This document shows, piece by piece, positions 17,100 to 25,097 of a stretch of 64,000 nucleotides of DNA. The notes under the pieces were generated by a model, which worked only from the letters and a program-made list of their open reading frames with translations, searched no databases and was not told the DNA's origin. The position numbers were made by a program, and so were the translations under genes. The stretch spans positions 7,626,001 through 7,690,000 of the forward strand of contig NZ_JAPELX010000001.1 in the NCBI RefSeq assembly GCF_026343335.1, read 5' to 3'. Every line of letters begins with the position of its first letter. Within the stretch, counting starts at the first letter, position 1. The DNA comes from Streptomyces sp. NBC_00078 (GTDB lineage Bacteria; Actinomycetota; Actinomycetes; Streptomycetales; Streptomycetaceae).

Positions 17100-18788
17100 A
17101 TGCGGAAACCTCTGATCCTTCTCGCATTGACCCTCACTGCCTTCATCATCAGTGTGGAAATCCTGATCGTGAACGTCGCCTTGCCCGCGCTCATGCAGGA
17201 ACTCGGGGCGAGTACGGCGCAGCTGCAGTGGGTGGTTGATGCCTACAGCCTGGCTTTCGCCGCCTTGGTGCTCGCGGGGGGCAGCTTCGGCGACCGCCAG
17301 GGCCGGAAGGGTGTCCTGCTTGCCGGCCTGGTGATCTTCGGAGCCTCCTGTCTGTGGGCGGCGTTCATTGACACGCCTGGTCAACTCATCGCCGCGCGCG
17401 CGCTCATGGGTATGGGCGCTGCTCTCATGTTTCCCGCCACCCTCTCCATCCTCGTGAACGTATTCACAGAGCGCGTCGAACGCGCCGGGGCCATCGGGAT
17501 GTGGGGAACCGTCACGGGCTTCGGTGTCGCGGCTGGCCCGATTGTCGGCGGCTGGCTGCTGGCGCACCACTGGTGGGGGAGCATCTTCGTCTTCATGGCT
17601 GTGGTCGCCGTGGTGGTCGGGGTCCTCATCTGTTGGGTGGTGCCGACTTCCCGTGACTCAAGGACGCCTTCGGTCGACTGGCTGGGCCTTTTGCTTTCGA
17701 GCGCCGGCGTGGCGGTTCTCGTCCTCGGCGTCATCGAAGCGCCTGGTTGGGGATGGGGATCCGTTCGAACCGTCTCCTGTCTTGTGCTCGGCGTGGCGCT
17801 CCTGGTGATCTTCGTTGCCGTCGAGTACCGGGTCACCCACCCGATGCTCGATGTATCGCTGTTTGCCAACCCTCGGTTCAGCGCGGCGAGCGGTGCGGTC
17901 GCAATCTCATTCTTTGCTCTGCAGGGCTTCATCTTCGTGATCACGCAGTACTTGCAGCTGGTGAAGTTCTATAGCCCGTTTTCCATGGGGGTACGCCTAC
18001 TCCCCATGGCGTTTGCAGTGGCTCTTTCTTCTCTCACGGGAACGAAGCTCGCGGTGAAGATCGGGAACAAAGTCGTTGTGGTGTCGGGCCTGATCCTGTT
18101 TGCCGCGGGGCTCCTGTGGACCTCAAGGAACACGGGCACGACCTCGTACGGCATGATCGCCGGTGAGATGCTTCTGTTGGGGGTCGGGGTCGGATTGGCG
18201 AGTGCACCAGCCACCGAGGCAATCATGGGGGCGGTTTCCGAGGAGAAGGCAGGGGTTGGCGCTGCAGTGAACGACGCCACGCGCCTGTTCGGCGGCACTC
18301 TAGGGGTGGCGGTCATTGGAAGCGTGGCTTCGTCGCTGTATCGCAGCCGTCTGGAATCAACTCTTCCAGGTGATCCGGTAAGTGAGAAGGCGTACTCCGC
18401 GGCTTCGAAATCCTTTGGGGCTGCTCTTCAGGTTTCGCGAACGCTCACCGACCGCGGCCTCGCTGAGAGCGGGCACCGTTTGTTCGACGCTGCGACTGCC
18501 GCTTTCTTGCACAGTATGTCCGGCGCTTCGCTGGTTGCGGCGGGGGTCTCGCTCGTTGGGGCGCTCTTGGCAGCGCTGCTCCTGCCTGCCCGCCCTCGAT
18601 CCGGTGCTCAGGATGCTCCCACTCACCTCTTGGCCCGAGACATGTCGGGCGCGGCCGCAGGTGCACTTATGGCGGATGCGCTCCTGTCGCGCCGCCGTGG
18701 TCGTTCCCGGCTTCAGGACGGTGCCGACTCCGGCACAGGCGGAGATCTTTCGGCGGACGGCCAACGTCAGCGGGATGACGTACCGTAG
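17100..18788 (+). CDS. MFS drug exporter, DHA2 (EmrB/QacA) type
   Basis: A 562-residue membrane protein with about 14 hydrophobic helices. Motif A is GGSFGDRQGRKG; the DHA2 start ILIVNVALPALMQELGAS and LQWVVDAYSLAFAALVL are typical. It would export small molecules using the proton gradient and is a natural candidate for exporting the cluster product. The C-terminal 60 residues after the last helix are basic and not conserved. No ribosome-binding site stands out before ATG 17100. Confidence 0.88.
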   Translation: MRKPLILLALTLTAFIISVEILIVNVALPALMQELGASTAQLQWVVDAYSLAFAALVLAGGSFGDRQGRKGVLLAGLVIFGASCLWAAFIDTPGQLIAARALMGMGAALMFPATLSILVNVFTERVERAGAIGMWGTVTGFGVAAGPIVGGWLLAHHWWGSIFVFMAVVAVVVGVLICWVVPTSRDSRTPSVDWLGLLLSSAGVAVLVLGVIEAPGWGWGSVRTVSCLVLGVALLVIFVAVEYRVTHPMLDVSLFANPRFSAASGAVAISFFALQGFIFVITQYLQLVKFYSPFSMGVRLLPMAFAVALSSLTGTKLAVKIGNKVVVVSGLILFAAGLLWTSRNTGTTSYGMIAGEMLLLGVGVGLASAPATEAIMGAVSEEKAGVGAAVNDATRLFGGTLGVAVIGSVASSLYRSRLESTLPGDPVSEKAYSAASKSFGAALQVSRTLTDRGLAESGHRLFDAATAAFLHSMSGASLVAAGVSLVGALLAALLLPARPRSGAQDAPTHLLARDMSGAAAGALMADALLSRRRGRSRLQDGADSGTGGDLSADGQRQRDDVP

Positions 18789-18925
18789 GGCGATCTTCCG
18801 GGGCGGGACAGGTCCCCTGGTCGCACCAGTCCGTGTGGCTGGGCCGGTGCCTGCGTGTGATGGGCGACGACCGTGAACGTCGTCGCCCCACTTGCCGGTG
18901 AGGCGCACCTTGACGGTGTCGCTCG

Positions 18926-19768
18926 TCACCCAGCCCGTTCTATTCGTTCCCACAATTGCCGCGTGGCAGGGCTCGGATCGACTCCGAGTTCGCGGTGAAT
19001 GGTCTCCAGGTAGTTTGCAAGTTGCGTCCGCGCGGCCAACACGTTGCCCTGCAACAGATTGACCTCTGCGATGGCTGTCGATGCATCCTCTGAATAGGGG
19101 TCACGCTCCAGGACCGACCAGGCGATCTGGAGTGCCTTGTGAGTCAGGTCGTGAATCAGGTAAAGCCGCAACAGTCGGCTCTCCGTTTCCCGGTGCGCGA
19201 CTTCGTACGCCGTGCGAGACGAGTCGAAGGCTTTATCGAACAGGTTCTCCGGCAGAAAAGTCCGGTTGTAGTAGTCCAGCAGTACCTCGCACGACATGAT
19301 CGCGGTCTCGATGTCGCCGTTCGCTTCGGCATCCCTGCCCTCGGCGAAGAGCCGCTCCACCTCGGCGACGTCGGTCCACCAGCAGTCAGCAAGGTCGAAC
19401 CAATACCGACCCTTGCCGTCTGAGCGGATGAAGGTCGACGGCTGCCGGGCTGCCAGGTTCGGCTCGAGTAGATATCGCAGGTAGTGCAGCGTCACATGAA
19501 GCCGGTTGGGATTGCTGCGCGACCTGCGGTCGGGCCACAGCAGTTCACACAACTCCAGTGACTCCACGTGGACTCCCGGATTCAACAAGAACCATTTCAG
19601 TAGGGTGCGGGCGCTGGCACGACCCAACTCGGCTGCGCCATTCAGCGGGTCATCGTCGCGCCAGATCTGGAACGGTCCGAATAAACGAGCCGTGAATTGG
19701 TGACTCGCGCCTTCAGCACTCGACTTGCGTCGATCCCCGTCCTGCGCCCCTGTCTGCTGCTCGGACAT
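18926..19768 (-). CDS. SARP-like regulator with winged helix and BTAD domain (2)
   Basis: A 280-residue protein. The winged helix is in FTARLFGPFQIWRDDDPLNG, ARTLLKWFLLNPG and LCELLWPDRRSRSNPNRLHV. The BTAD follows and ends in LANYLETIHRELGVDPS. It parallels the first SARP-like protein in length and order, but the two are far from identical. ATG 19768 follows GGGGGAGG at five bases. It diverges from halogenase-like gene 2 across about 675 bases, so the shared upstream region may hold its target sites. Confidence 0.83.
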   Translation of the reverse strand: MSEQQTGAQDGDRRKSSAEGASHQFTARLFGPFQIWRDDDPLNGAAELGRASARTLLKWFLLNPGVHVESLELCELLWPDRRSRSNPNRLHVTLHYLRYLLEPNLAARQPSTFIRSDGKGRYWFDLADCWWTDVAEVERLFAEGRDAEANGDIETAIMSCEVLLDYYNRTFLPENLFDKAFDSSRTAYEVAHRETESRLLRLYLIHDLTHKALQIAWSVLERDPYSEDASTAIAEVNLLQGNVLAARTQLANYLETIHRELGVDPSPATRQLWERIERAG

Positions 19769-20443
19769 ATCGCCTCCCCCGTGATGAGCCGCACCGGACA
19801 ACCTGGATCGCCGGTGCCCCTGAGCCTTCCCCCCGGCCGTGGATACGCCGAGACGGGTATGTGAGGTTCCAGGGGAAGTGCTGTACTCGGTCGTGAACAT
19901 GGCTTCGGCGAACACGTGTGTGAAATAGCTCCATTGAGACCGCACCGGAGCTGCCGCACTGGGTCATGCCCCCCGCCGGGGCTCAGGTCGCGCAGCGCGA
20001 CATGGAGCCGGATCAGTATGCGGTTGACTTCCTGGGCCAGGTCGTCGTGTCGTTCGGGTGAGGCCCGGGCAGGTCGCATCCCATCCAAGGCACCATGGAA
20101 TGGGGCCACTTGGGAAACGTGGAGGGCGTCGGATGGCGTCGGTTCGCGTGAGCTCAGCTCGCGGAGCCCCTATCCCTGCTCCTCCATGCAGGCGCACTCT
20201 TGTGCCTGCAGGATCACGACCAATTCGACGTGTGTTCTTGCTGATGGTCCCGTCGAGTTCCTCGGGTCCCAAACGCCTGGGCTACGGCTGGGCCGACCTC
20301 GACGTGCTCCGCGGACGGATCCTCTCCGGCCCGTGACCCCGCCGGCCCCCAAGATCTTGGCTGGCCGCCTTTCGCGATCCTTCCGTGCGATGTAAGCGCT
20401 CCGAAAGTCGGTGCAGTGAGAGTGCTTTTGCGAGGAGGAACCC
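19769..20443. other. Divergent intergenic region before the right-arm operon
   Basis: This 675-base region separates the SARP-like gene (minus) from the halogenase-PKS operon (plus). I see no protein-coding gene with support. A TGAGCTCA palindrome occurs near 20149 inside a longer imperfect symmetry. A strong GAGGAGG ribosome-binding site ends the region at the halogenase start. SARP direct repeats were not evident by eye. Confidence 0.45.
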
Positions 20444-22279
20444 ATGACCGAAGCAGTACGGCATCGACTCTCCAAATTGTCGGGTGACCAGCGGAGGGCG
20501 CTCGCAGAGTCGCTGCGCGCACGCATGGCGACAGAATCGACCGGGCCAGGGCACTATGACGTGGTTGTCCTGGGCGGCGGTACGGCCGGCCTGACGCTCG
20601 CGCTTCAGCTTCGAAAGAACCTGCCCGGTATTCGGGTCGTCGTCGTCGAAAAACTCACTCATCCAGTCCCCGAGACCACACACAAGGTGGGCGAGTCCAC
20701 CGTTGAGATCGCCGCGCACTATCTGCGCGACGTGCTAGGGCTGAAGGACCACCTCGAGACGCGTCAGATCCGCAAGTTCGGGCTGCGCATGTTCTTCAGC
20801 AACCACGACAACTCCGACATCACCCGTCGCGTCGAGCTGGGCAGCTCGGTGTTTCCGCCCTTGAGTACCTATCAGCTCGATCGTGGCCGCTTGGAGAACG
20901 AGCTGGGTGTGCGCTGCACCCAAGCGGGGGTCGAGTTCCTCGGTGGCTGCAAGGTGCTCGACGTGGAACTGCGGTCCGATCAGGCGCTGCACCGGATCCG
21001 GATGGCCGGGCCCGTTGGCGAGCGCACTTTGGAGGCTCGGTGGGTGGTAGACGCTTCCGGTCGCAGCCAGCTGCTGCAGCGCCACCACCGTCGTCTGCGC
21101 GAGGAGGTCGGGCACACGGCGAACGCCGCATGGTTCCGGGTCGCGCACCCGATCGACGTCGGCACCTGGACCGATGACCCCGAATGGGCCGAGCGGATCG
21201 CCGAAGGCGACCGCGCCATGTCGACGAACCACTTGATGGGCGACGGCTACTGGGTGTGGCTCATCCGGCTCGCGTCGGGCTCGACCAGCGTCGGGATCGT
21301 CGCCGATGCCGATGCTCACCAGTTCACCTCCTTCAACACCCTGGACAAGGCGCGTGAGTGGCTGCGAGAACACGAACCGCAGTGCGCGGCGGTCGTCGAC
21401 GAGCACGTGGGCGGCATCCAGGACTTCCGGGTGATGCGCAACTATTCCTACGGCTGTGAACAGGTCTTCTCGGGCGAGCAGCGATGGTGTCTCACCGGTG
21501 AGTCCGGTGTTTTCCTCGACCCGCTCTACTCGCCGGGCCTCGATCTGATCGCTATCGGCAACGGGTTGGTGGTCGACCTGGTCACCCGTTCGCTGGCTGG
21601 GGAGGACGTCGCCGCCCTGGGCGCGATCCACGACAGCCTGTTCCGCAGCGTCACCAGCATCTGGCTGGCGATCTACGAAAAGCAGTACAGCCTTATGGGA
21701 AACCCGCAGGTGATGACGTCGAAAGTCATCTGGGACACCGCATTCTACTGGGGCGTCTTCGGCCTGCTGTTCTTCCACGACAAGTTTCGCACCGCGGCCA
21801 CCATCCCGTCGGTGGCCGCCGACCTGGGGCGTCTGACCCAGATCAGCAACCGGGTCCAGCAGTTCTTCCGTGAGTGGGCATCGATCGACAACTCCGAGCT
21901 GAGTCCACAGTTCGTCGACCTGTACGCACCGCTGAACTTCATGGTCAAGCTGCATGCCGGCATGGCCGATGAGCTGACCGCCGCGGAGTTCCAGACGCGG
22001 TTCAGCGAGAACACCCGTCTGTTCGCTCAGCTCGCCGGACAACTGGTCAGCACGGTCATCGCCACCTACGCCGAGCGGACCTACGACGACGATGTCGTCA
22101 CCCGCATCCAGAACTGGCAGCGCGACCCGATCATCGCGGATCTGCTGGCCGCCTACCGGCGCGAACGACACCGCAACCCGACCAGCCCGCAGTGGATGAC
22201 GATCGGGCGGCCTGACGCCGGACAGCCGGGACCCGCCACGCACGCGATCAACGCACTCGAGAGCCCGACCCCTAGGTAG
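20444..22279 (+). CDS. Flavin-dependent halogenase-like protein 2, with N-terminal docking-like helix
   Basis: A 611-residue relative of protein 1. FAD motif GGGTAG (44-49), KVGEST (81-86) and Lys111 in RKFGLR keep the 66-residue spacing of tryptophan halogenases. The W-x-W-x-I-P motif reads WVWLIR (270-275), so the proline is replaced by arginine. About 30 extra N-terminal residues include RLSKLSGDQRRALAESLRAR, a charged amphipathic helix like those at PKS/NRPS subunit ends; a similar helix begins the thioesterase at 24222. It leads the right-arm operon, 118 bases before protein 3. Substrate and halide are unknown, and the motif change makes halogenation less certain than for 1 and 3. Confidence 0.78.
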   Translation: MTEAVRHRLSKLSGDQRRALAESLRARMATESTGPGHYDVVVLGGGTAGLTLALQLRKNLPGIRVVVVEKLTHPVPETTHKVGESTVEIAAHYLRDVLGLKDHLETRQIRKFGLRMFFSNHDNSDITRRVELGSSVFPPLSTYQLDRGRLENELGVRCTQAGVEFLGGCKVLDVELRSDQALHRIRMAGPVGERTLEARWVVDASGRSQLLQRHHRRLREEVGHTANAAWFRVAHPIDVGTWTDDPEWAERIAEGDRAMSTNHLMGDGYWVWLIRLASGSTSVGIVADADAHQFTSFNTLDKAREWLREHEPQCAAVVDEHVGGIQDFRVMRNYSYGCEQVFSGEQRWCLTGESGVFLDPLYSPGLDLIAIGNGLVVDLVTRSLAGEDVAALGAIHDSLFRSVTSIWLAIYEKQYSLMGNPQVMTSKVIWDTAFYWGVFGLLFFHDKFRTAATIPSVAADLGRLTQISNRVQQFFREWASIDNSELSPQFVDLYAPLNFMVKLHAGMADELTAAEFQTRFSENTRLFAQLAGQLVSTVIATYAERTYDDDVVTRIQNWQRDPIIADLLAAYRRERHRNPTSPQWMTIGRPDAGQPGPATHAINALESPTPR

Positions 22280-22397
22280 GCAACATGTTCGAAGTCTTCC
22301 GTCCCGGCAATCGCCGGAGCACCACTTCCCAGCTGGCGCCCGGGTCCGTCCGCGGCACAGTGATGACCATGCCGATCGAGACGGCCCGGAGCCCGCG

Positions 22398-24140
22398 ATG
22401 AACCGATCGTCGAACGACCCTGCCGGGGAGCAGGCAACCGAAACCGTTGATGTGGCCATCCTGGGGGGCGGCATCGCCGGACTCACCCTGGCCCTCCAGC
22501 TGAAGCAGTCCATGCCCGACCTCGCCGTAACCGTGATCGAGCGACAGGCGCACCCGGTTGCCGAGGCCGCCCACAAAGTCGGTGAGTCCAGCGTCGAGAT
22601 GCAGGCCCACTACCTGCGCGACGTCCTCGGTCTGAAAGACCACCTCGAAAGCGAGCAGCTGCGCAAGTTCGGGCTGCGGATGTTCTTCCCCCACAACGGC
22701 AATCACGACATCGCGCGCCGGGTGGAGTTCGGGCAGATCGAAGAGGCGCCTCTGCCCACCTATCAGCTCGACCGCGGCCGCCTCGAGAACCACCTGGGCA
22801 CCCGAGCCATCGCCGAGGGAGTACGGTTCCTTGACAACCATCGAGTCATTCGGGTCGACCTGCGCGGCGGCGAAGAGCAGCACCTGATCGAGGTGAGCGG
22901 CGGCAGCAAGCACCAGTTCATCCAAGCGCGTTGGGTGGTGGACGCGTCCGGGCGCGCGAGCCTGCTCAAGCGGCAACAGCAACTCGCCAAACCGAGTTCC
23001 CACCACGCGAACTCGTCCTGGCTGCGGGTGGCGCATCCAATCGACATCGGATCCTGGTCCAACGCCCCCGACTGGCGAGCACGCACTGAAGTCGAGCGCG
23101 GCCCCTACGGCCGCCGGGGCGGCGCCCGCCGGCTGTCGACGAACCACCTGATGGGCCACGGCTACTGGGTGTGGCTGATCCCACTCGCGTCGGGATCGAC
23201 CAGCATCGGCATCGTCGCCGACGCCGATATCCATCCGTACGACGGATTCAACACGCTCGATCGTGCGCTCGAATGGCTCCGCAACCATGAACCGCAATGC
23301 GCGGCGGCCGTAGACGCGCACCGCGACAAGATCCAGGACTTCCGGGTCATGCGTGACTACGCCTACGGCTGCAAGCAGGTGTACTCGGAGGACCGGTGGT
23401 GCCTCACCGGTGAGGCCGGCGTCTCGATCGACCCGCTGTACTCGTCCGGCGGCGACCTCATGGGGATCAGTAACGGGCTGATCGTGGATCTGATCGAACG
23501 TGACCGCGCCGGTGACGACATCCGGGAGAAGGCCGTCGCGCACAATCAGGTCTACCTCGTGCTCAGCGAGATTTGGCTGGCTGCCTACGAGCAGCAGTAC
23601 CCGCTGATGGGCAACCCGCAGGTGATGGTGGCCAAGGTCATCTGGGACACCATCATGTACTGGTCGGTGCCGGGCCTGCTGTTCTTCCACGGCAAGTTCC
23701 CACGGCTCGGTGACAGCCCCCAATCTCTGGCCAATCTGTTCCGCGCCTGGAAGATCCACAACCGGGTGCAGCAGTTCGCGCGCGAGTGGCACGCGGTGGA
23801 CGATCGGCCGGCCGAGGGGGTCTTCGCCGATCCTTACACCCTGTTGCCCTTCATCGTCGACCTCCACGAAGGGATGGCTGCCGGGTTGCCGGACGACCAG
23901 CTGGACGAGCAATTCGCCAAGAACGTCACGCTGCTCGAGCAGGTCGCCGGACAGCTCGTCACCACCGTCATTGACCAACTGCGGGAGACACCGGAGCTGT
24001 CGGCCGGACCGCAGATCGAAGCCTGGCTCGCCGACCCCTTGCTGACCGAACTGCGCGCGAGGCACCAGCAGATGCAGGAAGCCAACCCGATCGACAGCGC
24101 GTGGATCACGTTGGGCCGACAGAGCCCCTCGATGGCCTGA
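22398..24140 (+). CDS. Flavin-dependent halogenase-like protein 3
   Basis: A 580-residue protein with GGGIAG (23-28), HKVGESS (59-65), Lys90 in RKFGLR and an intact WVWLIP (257-262). These are the FAD-binding, catalytic-lysine and W-x-W-x-I-P features of flavin-dependent halogenases. The region shared with proteins 1 and 2 runs nearly the whole length, including YQLDRGR, RWVVDASGR and STNHLMG, so the three are paralogs. The mid-protein insert RTEVERGPYGRRGG is peculiar to this copy. It lies between protein 2 and the small ORF/thioesterase/PKS set. Free-substrate versus ACP-bound-substrate use cannot be told. Confidence 0.8.
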   Translation: MNRSSNDPAGEQATETVDVAILGGGIAGLTLALQLKQSMPDLAVTVIERQAHPVAEAAHKVGESSVEMQAHYLRDVLGLKDHLESEQLRKFGLRMFFPHNGNHDIARRVEFGQIEEAPLPTYQLDRGRLENHLGTRAIAEGVRFLDNHRVIRVDLRGGEEQHLIEVSGGSKHQFIQARWVVDASGRASLLKRQQQLAKPSSHHANSSWLRVAHPIDIGSWSNAPDWRARTEVERGPYGRRGGARRLSTNHLMGHGYWVWLIPLASGSTSIGIVADADIHPYDGFNTLDRALEWLRNHEPQCAAAVDAHRDKIQDFRVMRDYAYGCKQVYSEDRWCLTGEAGVSIDPLYSSGGDLMGISNGLIVDLIERDRAGDDIREKAVAHNQVYLVLSEIWLAAYEQQYPLMGNPQVMVAKVIWDTIMYWSVPGLLFFHGKFPRLGDSPQSLANLFRAWKIHNRVQQFAREWHAVDDRPAEGVFADPYTLLPFIVDLHEGMAAGLPDDQLDEQFAKNVTLLEQVAGQLVTTVIDQLRETPELSAGPQIEAWLADPLLTELRARHQQMQEANPIDSAWITLGRQSPSMA

Positions 24141-24156
24141 GCGGGGAGACAGGGAC

Positions 24157-24225
24157 ATGAACCCAGCGATCCGATCGGCCGCCACGGTCGAGGACGAAGT
24201 CGCCCGGATACAGGACCGCCGATGA
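24157..24225 (+). CDS. 22-codon ORF coupled to the thioesterase
   Basis: An ATG at 24157, eight bases after GGGGAG, opens 22 codons that end in a TGA overlapping the thioesterase start (ATGA at 24222). The peptide begins MNPAIRSAATVEDEVARIQ and is charged and probably helical. A good ribosome-binding site with an exact stop-start overlap suggests it is really translated, either as a small protein or as a leader setting thioesterase translation. No homolog is recognised. Confidence 0.5.
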   Translation: MNPAIRSAATVEDEVARIQDRR

Positions 24226-25097
24226 CGGGACCGATCGGCACCGAACAGCGCCTCCGAGCACGACTTGCGGATCTGCCGCCCGAACGACGCGCCCGACTTG
24301 TCGAACGCCTGCGCCAAGGACGGGCGCAAACCCCGGGAGCCCCGGCGTGGTTCGTCCGGCATGGGAGCGCCGATCCGGCATTGCGGCTGTTCTGCTTCTC
24401 TTACGCCGGCGGCGGCACCACGGTCTTCCATGCCTGGAGCGGCCACCTGCCCGACCAGGTCGAGGTGTGCGCGATCCAATTGCCGGGGCGCGAGTCCCGG
24501 GCAGCCGAGCCCTCCTACCGGCGGCTGGCTCCGCTGGTGGCCGACCTCCACACGGCCATCACACCGTTGCTCGACCGGCCGTTCGCGCTGTTCGGGCACA
24601 GCATGGGTGCGCTCGTGGCATTCGAACTGGCCCGGCAGCTGCGGCGGGCCGGTGCACCGCAGCCAGAACGAATGCTCCTGGCCGCGTTCCGTGCGCCGCA
24701 GCTTCCCAACCCCAATATCAAGATCCATCATCTGCCCGATGAGGTGCTCAAAACGGTCCTCGCCAAGGAAGGCACGCCACAGAACGTGCTCGACAACGAC
24801 GAGCTCATGCGAGCCTTGCTGCCGACGCTTCGCGCCGACTTCGAACTGTGCGACACCTACGAGTACGTGGCCGAAGCCCCGCTGTCCGTGCCGGTGTCGG
24901 TCTTCGGCGGCCGACACGACGTCCGGGTCGGGCGCGCGGACCTCGAGCAATGGAAAGTCCAGGCAGACAACGAGTTCGACCTCACCATGCTGCCCGGCTC
25001 GCACTTCTTCATCCACTCAAGCCAGGACCTGCTTTTGGCCCAGCTCGCCGCCGAACTCCAGTCCACGATGATCTCCGAGGGGGACGTACCCGCATGA
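24222..25097 (+). CDS. Type II thioesterase (alpha/beta hydrolase)
   Basis: A 291-residue stand-alone thioesterase of the kind that hydrolyses acyl chains from carrier proteins. FCFSYAGGG and IQLPGRESR are typical of the type II class. The nucleophile is Ser127 in FGHSMGA, the acid is likely in VFGGRHD, and the His is in GSHFF. Residues 10-35 (LRARLADLPPERRARLVERL) are an extra N-terminal charged helix like the one on halogenase-like protein 2, possibly a docking element. Its stop overlaps the PKS start (ATGA). Because the PKS has no TE domain, this enzyme may either edit or release the chain. Confidence 0.88.
   Translation: MTGPIGTEQRLRARLADLPPERRARLVERLRQGRAQTPGAPAWFVRHGSADPALRLFCFSYAGGGTTVFHAWSGHLPDQVEVCAIQLPGRESRAAEPSYRRLAPLVADLHTAITPLLDRPFALFGHSMGALVAFELARQLRRAGAPQPERMLLAAFRAPQLPNPNIKIHHLPDEVLKTVLAKEGTPQNVLDNDELMRALLPTLRADFELCDTYEYVAEAPLSVPVSVFGGRHDVRVGRADLEQWKVQADNEFDLTMLPGSHFFIHSSQDLLLAQLAAELQSTMISEGDVPA

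Noticed and set aside
22272..25016. 914-codon minus-strand ORF opposite halogenase-like 3 and the thioesterase
   Set aside because: It is antisense to genes with clear domains, and its Val/Asp/Gly-rich text is typical of high-GC mirror frames.
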